Source: Sipunculus nudus (lineage: Eukaryota; Annelida; Sipuncula; Golfingiida; Sipunculidae). From it: a stretch of DNA of 64,000 nucleotides. The DNA lies in assembly GCA_026874595.1 (NCBI GenBank), contig CM049310.1:52280558-52344557 (forward strand), read 5' to 3'. Each line of letters starts with the position of its first letter. Within the stretch, counting starts at the first letter, position 1. Both the position numbers and the translations under genes were made by a program. Below the pieces are notes generated by a model, which had not been told where the DNA came from, made no database searches, and saw nothing but the letters and a program-made list of their open reading frames with translations. Positions 38,201-50,500 of this stretch are shown in pieces.

Positions 38201-39189
38201 GTTTGAAACAGCAAAGGCCTTTAATAGAGACTGCGTTAACGATTTTGCCCATCACGCTGGTGAACAGCGAGCTGCAGGAAGCGTGCGGTCCTTTCTGAAA
38301 GCTTATCAAAGACGGACTGACCGTTGCCATTTACCAGTCTTGCGAAACTGACATGGTAAGCTATGAAGTCGCTATTCACCAATACTGCTCCTTTTTTCTT
38401 GCATTAATGGCCAAAATGCAATCATATTTATGCTAGCTACTGATTGTTTTCAGCAACAGTATTGTGCACATTGTGACACACTTTGACCTGAAATAGATAT
38501 ATATTTTCCAAGGAAATGCAGGTTTTACCAGGTAATCTTTTCATTCTAAAACTATTAAAGTTGCGTTATCCTTTGCCATTAAGAATAAGAAGGCTACACA
38601 GCCTTGAAATAGGGAGCCAATTCTGAATTCGATAGTAAATAAAGATGCTCAACGGAATAACAGCTCTCTTTTATTTATTTCTGAAGTTGTAAATTTAATT
38701 TTGTCTCCATTTGGTCAACTTTCAGATCAAGTTTCATTATGGATATTACAAATAAAGCATTTTCTTTTCTTATTTTAAAATAAGTTATAAAACAATATAT
38801 TTTGTTTATGTTTACTTAATCTTGGCCTTTCTAGTTTATGGATTTTGCTTATGAACAGAAATTCCATTCCGTTGGTGGCACCATGCCACCCTCGCACTAC
38901 ATAGACACGGGGGTGGAAGGCTATAAACCATGACTATTATAATATAACCTGCCAGAAAAGCCAATTAAATCTGGCTGCCATTTTTTATTACAGTAAGGGA
39001 AGACTGTCACAACACGGTGGTGGCAATGGTTGCCAGTATTACGTATTGGGAAAGCATGCCCCACATCGGAGCCACGGCATAAACACTCCTCAAGCCCTAT
39101 TAGAACCCGTCACCAAGTGATATGTGGTCCAGAGATATGGCGTGGTTACAGGAACCGGAAGGAGTTTATCGAAACCAATAGGAGGTTGT
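32216..39189. other. Long unique stretch, no gene recognised
   Basis: Seven kilobases without a recognisable gene. CACACGTCATT is directly repeated near 33853-33873. A patch near 35812 (CAGCGGCTCCTATGAACAC) weakly resembles the short repeat at 9778/25128. Segments near 32900-33060 and 37980-38350 are less AT-rich, but all frames there are short. ATG|GTAAGC near 38354 is a possible splice donor without a good upstream frame. Confidence 0.35.
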
Positions 39190-39231
39190 CAATGGCAACA
39201 CCATTAATGTCAACGGCAACACCATAAGTGT
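39190..39231 (+). repeat. 21 bp tandem duplication
   Basis: TCAATGGCAACACCATTAAT plus G, then TCAACGGCAACACCATAAGT plus G; three mismatches. Confidence 0.7.
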
Positions 39232-39418
39232 TACAAAATATCAGTTGACCGATTCACAGTCACTTTATGTTTTTTTAGCAATTCTATTGTTGATCTGAAC
39301 TCGCATGGTCTATAATGTTTCCCTGTTTTATCAACTTGGAAACCGTAATAAAGAAAAATATTAAAACTGGTGTCTGATTTCCTTGGTTCAACTGAATACT
39401 ACTCTCACCCACCACCCT

Positions 39419-39419
<1 letters not shown>

Positions 39420-39473
<54 letters not shown>
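39420..39473. repeat. (GA)n microsatellite
   Basis: About 54 bp of pure GA. The purine-only strand can form triplex DNA. Arg-Glu and Ser-Leu repeat ORFs crossing it are translation artefacts. Confidence 0.95.
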
Positions 39474-39475
<2 letters not shown>

Positions 39476-39665
39476 CGTTTCTTGCATTTTATCTTTATAG
39501 CATGAATGTTTGCAACACAGTATCTCGGGTAGAATACAAATTTTATACAGCATATATAAGTTATAATGGCGCCATTTACGCAACTAACCAAGCAATACCG
39601 AACACTAGCTGTGTTCACTGATGACAGAAATACGTGACTGTTTACACGCAACATTTTTCTTTCAG

Positions 39666-39730
39666 TTAATCTATAAAACAGGAAAATCTATTAGGCCTGA
39701 TGAGAAATTCATTTGTAGATTTTATTTCAG
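39666..39730 (+). CDS. Possible 65-nt internal exon
   Basis: A pyrimidine tract ending TTTTTCTTTCAG (39654-39665) is followed by a frame reading LIYKTGKSIRPDEKFICRFY and then by TTTCAG|GTAATA at 39730/39731. Of the three frames only this one is open. Both splice signals fit, but each is short and common by chance. No neighbouring exon was found and the peptide is not recognised. Confidence 0.15.
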
Positions 39731-40903
39731 GTAATAAGCCCATTAACTTGTCACATCCACTATTGACATTTTCTGCCTCACCATAATATTCTCATTAGTA
39801 GTTGTAATTGTTAATTAAGACAACCAACGTGCATTTGACACCAACAAATAACGTGCATTAAATTATGACATGAGACTTTAATTAATTAAAAATCTCCATC
39901 GACAGTTCTAATGAACAGATATTTGTACCCTCTCCACTTTTCAGCTCTGCTATGGTGAAAGCGGCTCCCTGTACATATTGGCAAGTAGCATAGCAATTTC
40001 AAAGTATAGCAACTTTCTAGGAGAAGAATAAGAGAAACAGTTTGCAAACAGAGATATACAGCCCCATTTTATCATAAAACCTAAGTGCTGCCACTCCACA
40101 CTTTTTCTTAAAAATTATTATTTTTTTTTCAAAATAGTCCTCATTTTCTTTTTTCTCAAATCTTAAGATATATAATATAAGATATGTTCGATCTGCATTG
40201 TTATATAACTGTGATTTTTTTTAGCTATGATTGGCACCACAAAATGCTCGGAAATATAAAATACTGAGGATTTCGTGCATGGCCATAAATTCTGAATAAC
40301 TGCAAATATCAAGCCTGTTGCTTATCTGGAAGCATAAAATGTGCGAAATGTTCCTCGCCTTCTCAGTGATTTGTACTTTTTCGTACTTTTTCATACTTTT
40401 TTTCAGAACATTCAATACAATACTTTTTCTTGCAAATTTTTGGTAAATCAAAAGTGGCTGCAATGTAACAGGGGGATTCATGGCCCATTTGAAGCCCCCA
40501 ATTTTTTAAAGCTAAAGTTTTGTTGATAGGATTCCAAGTCGTGACCATTTTGAAAATAGGAATATAATTAATACATGCTTATTAGTATCAATCTAATGAA
40601 GAAAGAGTGTGCTGATTTTATATCATTGGGTAAAAATACAGTGTACCTTACGTCACTATTTATTTTGCCCTCACTGATACCCATCCACGCTCATTTCCCG
40701 CAAGATCGCAATTCCTTTCCTTAGCTTATTTCAGAATTCATTAGACATTTATACTGGACTCATTCCTTATAAATGTCATTAGATTTCAGCATCTGAAGAC
40801 CGTGGTGTTATCAGAATGGCCTCATTCTCAATGGAAATACGATTGATTACGGGGCATCTATCTGAACGACTCCTTTGAACTACTCACTCGTTGTGTTTGC
40901 ACC
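39731..40903. other. Non-coding stretch
   Basis: AT-rich with T- and A-runs near 40100-40150. Nothing recognised. Confidence 0.4.
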
Positions 40904-41116
40904 ATGCAGGCGGGCCGTCACTGTATATTTTACTTGTGTGCCAGCGCTGCCTTTGCGACAGGACTGTATCTGGATCAAACTATTATGTATGATCGGGTGA
41001 CACGAAACACAAAATTAACTGTAGCGAATGAGGAGCAGAGAAGCCCGGGATACGCGCAGTCAACCGCTCAATGCCATCTTTCCTGCTCAGGTGTCAACGC
41101 CCCGTACGAGAACTGA
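40904..41116 (+). CDS. Candidate small secreted protein or first exon of one
   Basis: ATG at 40904 in a good context (TTTGCACCATGC) opens a 70-codon frame. Residues about 6-22 (CIFYLCASAAFATGLYL) form a hydrophobic stretch like a signal peptide or anchor. The rest is polar, with Cys residues spaced CHLSC near 57-61, which recalls the beginning of PAN/apple-type Cys pairs in molluscan secreted proteins, though the resemblance is weak. A CAG|GTGTCA near residue 62 could be a splice donor, making this exon 1 of a longer protein. The segment is more GC-rich than its flanks. Otherwise it is a chance ORF. No gene name is justified. Confidence 0.3.
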   Translation: MQAGRHCIFYLCASAAFATGLYLDQTIMYDRVTRNTKLTVANEEQRSPGYAQSTAQCHLSCSGVNAPYEN

Positions 41117-42885
41117 CACTGAACCTGCCGTCGATGCATTCATTATGGTAAATTTGACTTTATTTAGTGGCATCACGTTTCTCTTCCGCTAGAATAAATG
41201 ATGGGTAACCACTTTCATCTGAGCTCCTAGCCATAAATAACGCAGGAATTACCAGAGAGATAGAGAATAGATAGAACTTCGTGACACACTGTGTGTCAGA
41301 TTAAATCACTATGACGGTTCTTTCAAGCATTGATTTGTAATGGTGAAGTAGTGACGTATTACGTGCACCTTTATTATCAGTTATATAACCCAGCGCACGT
41401 AATTCAACGCTTTGGTATTTTGTAATCTACAGAAATATTCTGACAATACAGAACAATTTATTCGGCAAAGTCAATCAGCTTCATAGAAAGTTTGCTGCCC
41501 AAACCCAGGCAATATGGCTCAACATATTATGATTTATTCTAGCTTCTTTTTTTCCGCCCATTAGGGTATAATTCAATGACCGTGCCAAATTTACGCTACT
41601 CCACGTACTCAGTCTTTATACCAAAGCGTAAGCGCATTTCTTCATTTAAAACTAATATACCGTAAGAAAAATTGACCTTCGAATAAAACTAAACTGCCAT
41701 TTTACCATAATGGGTTATCCAATGTCGCATAAACGATATTATTTCTAACAATCCAACATTACTTGTAAGTTGAAGTTATCAATATAAAAATTGTTTTTAT
41801 TGCCGGTCTTCAAAAAAATCTGCTAACACGGATCCTCGGTACGGTATAGAAAAAGTTGTCCTTCCGAAATCACCATTTTCTTTGCTTCGAAGTGGATATC
41901 GATTTTAAAAGATAAATGAGTTACTGGCGGCACTCAGAAATGGTATAAGACTTAATTGTGTAACAACTGAATCATTCCATAATTATTGGAATCATTTCAT
42001 TATCATTGCTTTATTATTATTTCTCTCATTCATCTCAATTTATAAAGCAGTATGCCCAGAAACTCCGATATATTTTATTTAACGAATCAGTGATTAAATG
42101 ACAAATTCTGGAAGTATTTCATTGCATTCCATTTATGTGCTCATATCTCTGTAATAACAAACCGTGACAATTTATGTCTGAACGTAACAAGGTTGATGCA
42201 AATAATTATCGTAACTGAATTATTCTCTGGGTGTAGTGTACGGGCATATGTATCAAATTCGTCCTGAGTAAATTTTGTTTCTAAAAATGTGACACCCCAT
42301 GCATTTTTGTTCTTCACCTTTCCCTGAAGCCTTAAAAACATGGTGCCAATTTCTTTATTCAGTTTTGACATGTCTTTCAGCTTTTATTAAAATGCTATAT
42401 AAAACGTTAAATTAATTAACTGTGACCGAAACATAAACAAGGTAAGCCGGGACAAGAGGTTATTTTTTAAATGTATTTGCATACTAAACACACAAAATTA
42501 GTTCTCTGAACAGTTTGGGATTGTCTAAAATGATTTTTTGTTTATATTAAATGTACCTATTCACATACCAAGTATATTTAATATACACATATGGTGTTAT
42601 ATGCTTTATATACATAGTTTGTTTTTTTTCTCCTTAAAATATTATAGTATCTGCTAATATTTCATTTGAGTACTCCTGTACATAAGTGATGTAAGGTTTG
42701 CGAGATCAGTCGTACAAATATAAAGCTAGCGCGCACGCCAACTGGGGGGCCATACCGCCCTACTTTACAAATCAAGATTTATTCAAGCATCAAAACAGTG
42801 TTTCTTGTGTTTTTACTTTCATATATAATTTCACCTATTTTGGGAATTGTGCAGGCGCAAGATCAGAATTCTAGTTATGGTCAAC
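41117..42885. other. Non-coding stretch
   Basis: Unremarkable AT-rich sequence with no recognised exon or repeat. Confidence 0.4.
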
Positions 42886-42970
42886 AGTCTTATTATGGTA
42901 GACAGACACGCGTGGACTGAGTTTACCCACACACAGAACCATAACAATGAATGACACAGGTGAACTGGAG
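42886..42970 (+). mobile_element. Small hairpin element, dispersed single copy
   Basis: AGTCTTATTATGGTAGACAG to GGTGAACTGGAG aligns along its length with the tandem units at 19401-19576, including ACCATAACAA. The upstream flank also has similar words (GCGCAAGATCAGAA against GCGCAAGCACAAGAA), so the true element is longer than the 91 bp unit. Confidence 0.55.
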
Positions 42971-43214
42971 ATTGCCAGTGTACAGGGATGGTTTCGCCAA
43001 AAAAATGTTGCATTCAGCCAAACTAATGAACCAATGGCGTGATATAAATCTCATACTGTTGCAAATGTTTATGTACCTTTACAGATTTTTCTTCAGGGGA
43101 TGTGCTATTTTTTTTCTATAAGTAGTGGTAATCTCTTGTCATTTAAGTTATCCGGGAAGGTAGCTTTATTTTCCTAGACACTTATTTTCCTATACATTGA
43201 GGTAAAAATGAATG

Positions 43215-43322
<108 letters not shown>

Positions 43323-43499
43323 TGACCTCGATGGCATTCATACACAATTGTATTTTCTTCCAAAATCATTTAAAATAAAATATTGTTTTACAAGACACGT
43401 TTTAATATTTAATTTTAACATTTGCAAAATGAACATACAAATAACTAGAATACGGGTAGTCGACAAGCGACTACTTGTATCCGCCTAAATCAGAGTGGA

Positions 43500-45270
43500 A
43501 CGGGTGAAGTGTTGCATATTAGCATGGATATTTTATCCCATGGCAGACAAACAGATGGGAGCTGTGCAAACATGGCTGCAGGTGGCGCCACCAGTTTTGC
43601 GTATGATAAAGAGCTATGTGAGATTTATACACATGCAAAATTTTGGCCCAATCGGTCAAACGGTTCCCTAGATATGAGCTTGGATGTCGCAGCGTAAACT
43701 TGATTGTAGGTGGCGCCACCTGTCATAAAATCAGAAAAGCTATCCAGGATGTATAAGCATGCCAAATTTCAGGTGAATTAGTCAAACCACTGCAGAAATA
43801 TGAGTGATTTTAACCCAAGGCAGACGAACAGATGGACACTGTGCAAACATGGTTGCAGGTGTTGCATATCAGCATGGATGTCTGCAGCCAAATTGTGTAT
43901 GTAGGTTGCGCTACCTACCAAAAAATCCAGAAAGCCGTCCAAGTTGTATACATATGCAAAATTTAAGGCAGATAAGTCAAACCACTATATTGTATATGAG
44001 TGATTTTTGCCCTTGGCAGACAAACAGATGGACGCTGTGCAAAAAAGGGTTCCAGGTGGCGCCACCAGTTTAGCGTATGATAAAGAGCTTTGTGAGAACT
44101 ATACACATGCAAAATTTTGGCCCAATTGGTCAAACGGTTCCCTAGATATGAGCTTGGATGTCTGCAGCGTAAACTTGATTGTAGGTGGCGCCACCTGTCA
44201 TAAAATCAGAAAAGCTATCCAGGATGTATAAGCATGCAGAATTTCAGGTGAATTAGTCAAACCACTGCAGAGATATGAGTGATTTTAACCCAAGGCAGAC
44301 GAACAGCTGGACACTGTGCAAACATGGTTGCAGGTGGCGCCACCATTTTTTGTGTATGTTATAAAGCTCTCCAAGGGCTACATTTGTGCAAAAAAATTTT
44401 CCTGATCAATCAAACGGTTCCTGAGATATGAGCTTGGATGTCTGCAGCGTAAACATGAATGTAGGTGGCGCCACCTGTCATAAAATCAGAAAAGCTATCC
44501 AGGATGTATACGCATGCCAAATTTCAGGTGAATTAGTCAAGTCACTGCAGAGATATGAGTGATTTTAACCCAAGGCAGACAAACAGATGGACACTGTACA
44601 AACATGGTTGCAGGTAGCGGCACCATTTTTGGTGTATGTTATAAAGCTCTCCAAGGGCTACATTTGTGCAAAAGAATTTTCCTGATTGGTCAAACGGTTC
44701 CCGAGATATGAGCTTGGATGTCTGCAGCGTAAACGTGAATGTAGGTGGCGCCACCTGTCATAAAATCAGATAAGCTATCCAGGATGTATACGCATGCCAA
44801 ATTTCAGGTGAATTAGTCAAGTCACTGCAGAGATATGAGTGATTTTTTCCCAAGGCAGACGAACAGATGGACACTGTGCAAACATGGTTGCAGGTGGCGC
44901 CACCATTTTTGGTGTATGTTATAAAGCTCTCCAAGGGCTACATTTGTGCAAAAGAATTTTCCTGATCGGTCAAACGGTTCCCGAGATATGAGCTTGGATG
45001 TCTGCAGCGTCAACGTGAATGTAGGTGGCGCCACCTGTCATAAAATCAGAAAAGCTATCCAGGATGTTTGCGCATGCCGAATTTCAGGTGAATTAGTCAA
45101 GTCACTGCAGAGATATGAGTGATTTTAACCCAAGGCAGACGAACAGATGGACACTGTGCAAACATGGTTGCAGGTGGCGCCACCATTTTTGGTGTATGTT
45201 ATAAAGCTCTCCGAGGGCTACATTTGTGCAAAAAAATTTTCCTGATCGGTCAAACGGTTCCCGAGATATG
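43500..45270 (+). repeat. Tandem core of element D, about 280 bp units
   Basis: The phrase GGCAGACRAACAG recurs at 43542, 43819, 44015, 44294, 44574, 44854 and 45134, giving spacings of 277, 196, 279, 280, 280 and 280; the last unit is partial. Most units carry two copies of the palindrome GGTGGCGCCACC about 128-130 bp apart. The unit starting at 43819 is shortened and its palindromes have decayed. Confidence 0.85.
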
Positions 45271-45434
45271 TGGGTTTATGTGTGGAAACAGACGCACAAA
45301 CGGACGCAGAGCGCAGAGGAAAGGTCAGAGGTCAAAACAAAATCGGGGCGCAGCAGTTCACATGTGACCCGAACATAATCCCGGGTTTCGGAAAATTCCG
45401 CCCAGCGGTTACGGAGGAGTTCTCCGGACACCTA

Positions 45435-45435
45435 C

Positions 45436-45474
<39 letters not shown>
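45435..45474. repeat. (GGC)n microsatellite
   Basis: About 13 GGC/GCG trinucleotides, inside element D. The poly-Gly ORF across it is an artefact. Confidence 0.95.
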
Positions 45475-45475
<1 letters not shown>

Positions 45476-45490
45476 CCAGCTGAAAACATA

Positions 45491-45520
45491 GTATCCGCAA
45501 AACTCTGTTTTGGCGGATAC
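45491..45520 (+). other. 3' terminal hairpin of element D
   Basis: GTATCCGCAAAAC and GTTTTGGCGGATAC pair over 13 base pairs with one bulged G and a TCT loop. One arm repeats the 5' end of the element. Confidence 0.8.
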
Positions 45521-45522
45521 AA

Positions 45523-47514
45523 TGATCTATTTATTCCTACTTTTGAACAATTTATTATTAAGGTAAGATCATTAAGCAGTGAGTTGGGCGAGCAGTAAGA
45601 AACACGAACTAAGTTCAGATTCTTTGAGACTTTGTTACTTCAAATTTACTTGAAAATGTGCCATGTCAGAAAAGTTTAAGGTACTTAAAAGGGATTTGTA
45701 TGTGCTGTTAAAACAACATTAATGTTGACTTCCTCTATTCCGATCCCCATATTATAACCCAAACAATTTGTTATTTTTTTTATGATTTTTATTAAAATTA
45801 CAATAACTTAATGTGAAAAAATGCAAAAGCCTTTAATTACATTCAGGGCGTCTGTTTCTTGTATAAGGCACATGTCATTTTGTTATCTTGTGCACTTAAT
45901 AAAAGGCAGGCATACAATGCTTTAGTTTTATCTGGAGTTATTTGGTATAAAAATGATAAAAAAATCATGGGCTCAAGTCAAAGATTTACTTTATGCTGCT
46001 GCATCTGACATACCCTGCATTTAATGACATAACCAATCAGATTTTATAAATATCAGATTAGTTCTGTTCTTCATTCTTCATTTCATAGTTTGCATTATAT
46101 ATAGATAGTACAAGCTGGGTACTACTCATCATCTACAGATTACTATTTTCATCAAAATAATACGTACCATTGATCTTGATCTTGAAGCCCATGTTGCCAT
46201 TGTGCCATCACAAGTCTATTAAAGATAATGAAAAAAGCGACAAGGATTCAATAATAACAAGCATTTAACATGACCGTTGTTATATTTAAACTTTACCATT
46301 GGTTTTACCATAGTTTATGTTAAGATTTGTCCATGTTTGTAATTGTACTGGTATATCCTGAATGCCTCGGTTTTATATTCCAATAAATTAATAAAAAATT
46401 GGTTAACCAAACAAAATCGTTTTAAAAATAGACCTTCGGGGGGGGGGGGTAGAGATGGGGTAGAAGAACATTGATAACAAGTACGATAACACTATGCCTC
46501 ATGACGGCACATTTTTGTTATGATTTGATATTCAATTTCAAATTTGTTTCCTTCATCAGGACTTTTCTAAAACTTCTACATTTTCTATGGTCCCTTTGTT
46601 TTTTTCGAAACACTCTCCTTAATGGTTCTTCAGCAAAACATGCATTTCATTCAATGTTAATTATGTCCTTTACATGTCTCATTCTACGGTAAATGTCTGT
46701 GAATATTTGTCTGCTGTAAACTACCCAATGTGCCATGCTAACAAAAGAGTTGCAATGAAAATTAAAATAACTGATGAAAATAGCTACTCCAAAAAGGTAT
46801 AATTGCTCCAAAATGATATGCTATTGCCCGCACAAAGCTGAGGTTATATGATCAACATTGTTATTATGATTATAATTTTTTTAATGCTTTTTAATATGTA
46901 CTTCTTTTCACTGTGATTGGTGAACTAGGTAGCATTTCCTAATACTTTGGGTTGGGTTAGTGAGGATATTGCACTAAATCCAGTCAAAGTTGTCCTTTTT
47001 GTCTGTTGTTTATTCTTCACAAAATATGTAAAAAAAAAAATAGTCATCCGCCTAAAACTTTTATAAATTATTTATTTGATCATGACAAAATCATTAAAAT
47101 ACTTCGTAGAATTCCTTAGAAAGCTTTAGATATACTTTGGTTAAACTAACCGTAAGAGATGGGTTTCTATACCTTCACTTTCAGCGAGCGGATAGTGATG
47201 TTGGTGATGTAATAATGTACCAATAGGATAGCGCAATAGCAAAATCATATTGAATGGAAGAATAACAGGGCCATTTTCATATGTTATGTATGAATGAAGC
47301 AAATATTTAGTTACTGGTTAACATCAGAGAAAACGGAGCCATACTGTATACGATACAGGTTATCTGAAATGAGCAAGTGGTCCGCCATACACAATCCACA
47401 AACTACCCCAGGATACCTTGTTGTCTATATACTATATTTTTTTAATTTATCAATGAAATTTTGTAAAACAGTAAACCGGTGGCCAAACAGCAGCTGATTT
47501 ATTTTTCATGGTTA
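45523..47514. other. Non-coding stretch
   Basis: Run of 12 G at 46438-46449 and an A-run at 47031-47041. No gene recognised. Confidence 0.4.
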
Positions 47515-47575
47515 GTCTGATGGATCTTGATGCGGATCCATGTGTTGGCGGAGGTATGCGCTCTACGAGTGCTCT
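47515..47575 (-). mobile_element. End fragment of the 2371-type inverted-repeat element
   Basis: TTGGCGGAGGT (47545-47555) is the exact inverse of the left end of the element at 2371. On its left is a GGATCTTGATGCGGATCCAT phrase similar to the GGATCTAGATGGTGATCC phrase inside the first copy. Only this end is recognisable. Confidence 0.35.
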
Positions 47576-50500
47576 CCAATATTGAAATAAATGTCTTATC
47601 GCAGTCTTTGTGTGTCTAGTCTAGTATATTGTCATGTGATATATCTTACCAACCTTTTTAAGTGTTTTGTTGCTAGATTTCCCTTTGTAATAAATATTTA
47701 TATATATCGGGCCTCAATTTTTACTCTGAAATCAAATTTGACCTGAAAAAACCTCTATGGAAAAATTGGCACCATATTTTTTTTATATAGCTTAAGCTCT
47801 AAGGATCACAAAAATGTAGGGTGTCCACTTTTTACATGGAAAATTTACTCGGTGACATATGCCCCCGCACTAGTGGTTACAATCAGATATACGGTACTTT
47901 ATTCATTGGTTCCCAGTTTTAATAGCAGTAAATATAATCAGATATTCTAAATTGCTATGAATAGTGTATCAGTTTCAGAAATAGTTAAAGTCAAGCTTCC
48001 AAAGTTCAATTTATTACTTATAATTGTTTATATAAATCAAATAAATGTTTATGTCAAGTCTCTATGTGTAATCTAATTCTAGAAGGATATAATTGGTGTG
48101 TGGCTTACACGAAACCTTACTTCCGCTAAATAATATGTTGCGTCCATTATTTTCTAGCCATAGGAACTATAGGCGTTCAGTGACAAACCGAAAAGGATAT
48201 CGAAATTGTTTATGGAAATCCTTTTTTTTCTGCTTGTTCATCGAATCGTATCAAGCCCCACCGATTTTATGACTAGAAAAGTCGTTTTTTTAATCGCCAT
48301 TTTCCAGCATGTGAAATTTTAATTTTCGGCAGCTTGAGCCAGCCTTTATATCATCTGTCCTTGAAAGCTTTTCTTAAAATTCAGACACGCTATGATAAAT
48401 ACATAAAATATGAGTAGGTATTTAGATGGCTTCAATTTCACAGGTATTTTGCTCACATACTAACATGGATAACAATTTTGCTATGAAATGACTTACTTTA
48501 CTTAGCATTTATATTAAAACGAAATAATAATCAAAATTATTATCCGAACCCAACACTACTGTCATTCCAACTACTTTACGAGGATAAAATAGTCTTTGGA
48601 GGTATATTGCCTTTCAACAATAAAATCCCAGTGTATTCAGCGACTAAATGACGCCATTTCTCTATTTATATCGGACCCTGTTCTTTCATCTATGCCTGCC
48701 TCGCCCATACTGATCAGAAACGTGAGTGGCTCGGTATTTTCATTTTCAGGTTCTTTTGTTATATTTGACGTAACGGATTATTGGTGAGATTTATCGTTCC
48801 GTCTCGGGCCTCGATGTCAAAAATAGACCTTTCTGACATCAAAGTATGCAACGCTATCCACTAGCTTTCTTTCAACCGGTGCTCCTTAACTGGCATTCAG
48901 TAAGGATAATTCATTCCACAAGCTTTAAAAAGAAGTAGGTCCTAAGACCTTGACCATGAGACCTATTGATCTTTAGGGTTCTTCCCAGAAGATGTGAGCC
49001 ATTTGTTAAAGATAGAAGTTTTGAGATTAAATAGGTGGGCTTTAAATGCATAAACACATTTTATGAAGAAATAGACGCCTTAACCTTGTGAATGGATAGT
49101 AAAGGAAATACAATATGAGAGATGTAGCAAAAAATTGGAAAATACTTATGTATTTAATATATTTCCACAGATTTGACCTTGAAGTTTAAGGTCAAGGTCA
49201 CAAGTTTTCGAATCTGAGAACTTACTATCCAAGAACTTTCATCATTTAATTATTTTCAGAACAATCCATTCAACCGTTCTTGAGAAAAGTAAGGTTTTAT
49301 AAGTTTTGTACCAAATACAGTATTATTCAAGACCAAGGTCCCTCTAATATTGAAGGTCTTGAGATCAATTTGAATAGGATTTCTTGCTCACAGTGGCAGT
49401 GACTGGTGTATCAAACGGAGCAAAAACACACATAATTATAACATAGCTGGCCCCATCAGTCTTCCGTACAAGTAACAGCTACCCAAGCATATTTCAAGTA
49501 CAATTCATCCAGGTTTACATAAGATATGTCTTGCTATTTGTGTGTACTTTTCTTTATGTCCGGTGTGCTCAAACGCATCCTGAAACCCATGGAATATTCG
49601 TTACAGTTCCTCATTTAAGGAACTCATATAATGCACAGGTTCATGATCCTAGCCTTTCTAGTTCCGATTTGTGCCCTGGTAAAGGACAGATGACCTTACG
49701 AAGGACAAGGCGACATCGCTACACCTAAGCTGAGCTAATATAAAATAAGAATTAATTAATAATTTCTGTACAACAAAAAGAAAGAAACTGAAATACGTAA
49801 ATGCTCCCGGAAGGCTGTATTGTATGTGAATGGTCTGATATTAAAGAGTATACGTTGTTTTATATGTGTTAGTGCAGAAAACACGTAACCGTATAAAAAA
49901 AGAAGAAACTTGGTTTCACTCTCCATGGTTTACGTGTCTGGAGTGCTGCAGCACCATTCTATTTTGTCCATTTACATAACTCACCTGAAGGACATCCTCC
50001 CGCTTCCTTGTTAGGTGAGTGTGAGAATTCATCTGAATACACAGGAATTTCCCAAATTATGTCTGGTCACGCTATGTTAGAAACCTCGATAGTAGATAAA
50101 AAACAAGAGTTTACAGGGCCTCAAGGACAGTCATTGACAGATTAAACTAACGCCAATTACTCTCATAGCCCATTTTGGTCAATGTTTCTATGTTACCCGA
50201 TTCTCCAATATTTTATTTCCTTTAAGGCTATCGTGTCCGGTCGCCAAACGCAAACGCAGACAGTTACTTAATAATCACATGAACGATTTCATTGTCTTTA
50301 GGTGATGTCTATTTTGTTTCTAAACGTTCCTGGTTGATATACTGATAACCGAGGACATTCTCTTTTTTACCACCCCTTATTTTACTCAAATTTGGTTCTT
50401 TGGAATCTGCTTTTTTAAAGCACTCTTTGTGTTATACAGAACCAGTCCGAAACAACAGTTGTCTTGTAAGACCTTCCGCATATAAAGACCTTCCTTGAGC

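Larger units (their letters stand above)
43475..45522 (+). mobile_element. Element D: hairpin-ended non-autonomous element with 280 bp tandem core
   Basis: The left end TTGTATCCGCC (43475-43485) is the exact inverse of the right end GGCGGATACAA (45512-45522), and the following TAAATCAGAG is similar to the inverse of CTCTGTTTT on the right. In between lie a tandem array (43500-45270), a CG-rich tail of about 200 bp with a (GGC)n run, and a terminal hairpin at 45491-45520. This is the same layout as element A (inverted ends, tandem core, microsatellite, 3' hairpin) with a different sequence, again fitting a HINE/'pearl'-like non-autonomous element. No transposase. ORFs inside are repeat translations. 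No clear target duplication was seen. Confidence 0.7.

Noticed and set aside
39284-39654. ORFs with Arg-Glu or Ser-Leu repeats
   Set aside because: They are translations of the (GA)n microsatellite.
43509-45491. Series of similar ORFs of 60-90 codons suggesting a gene family
   Set aside because: They recur with the 280-bp period of the element D tandem core on both strands and break at random, so they are repeat artefacts.
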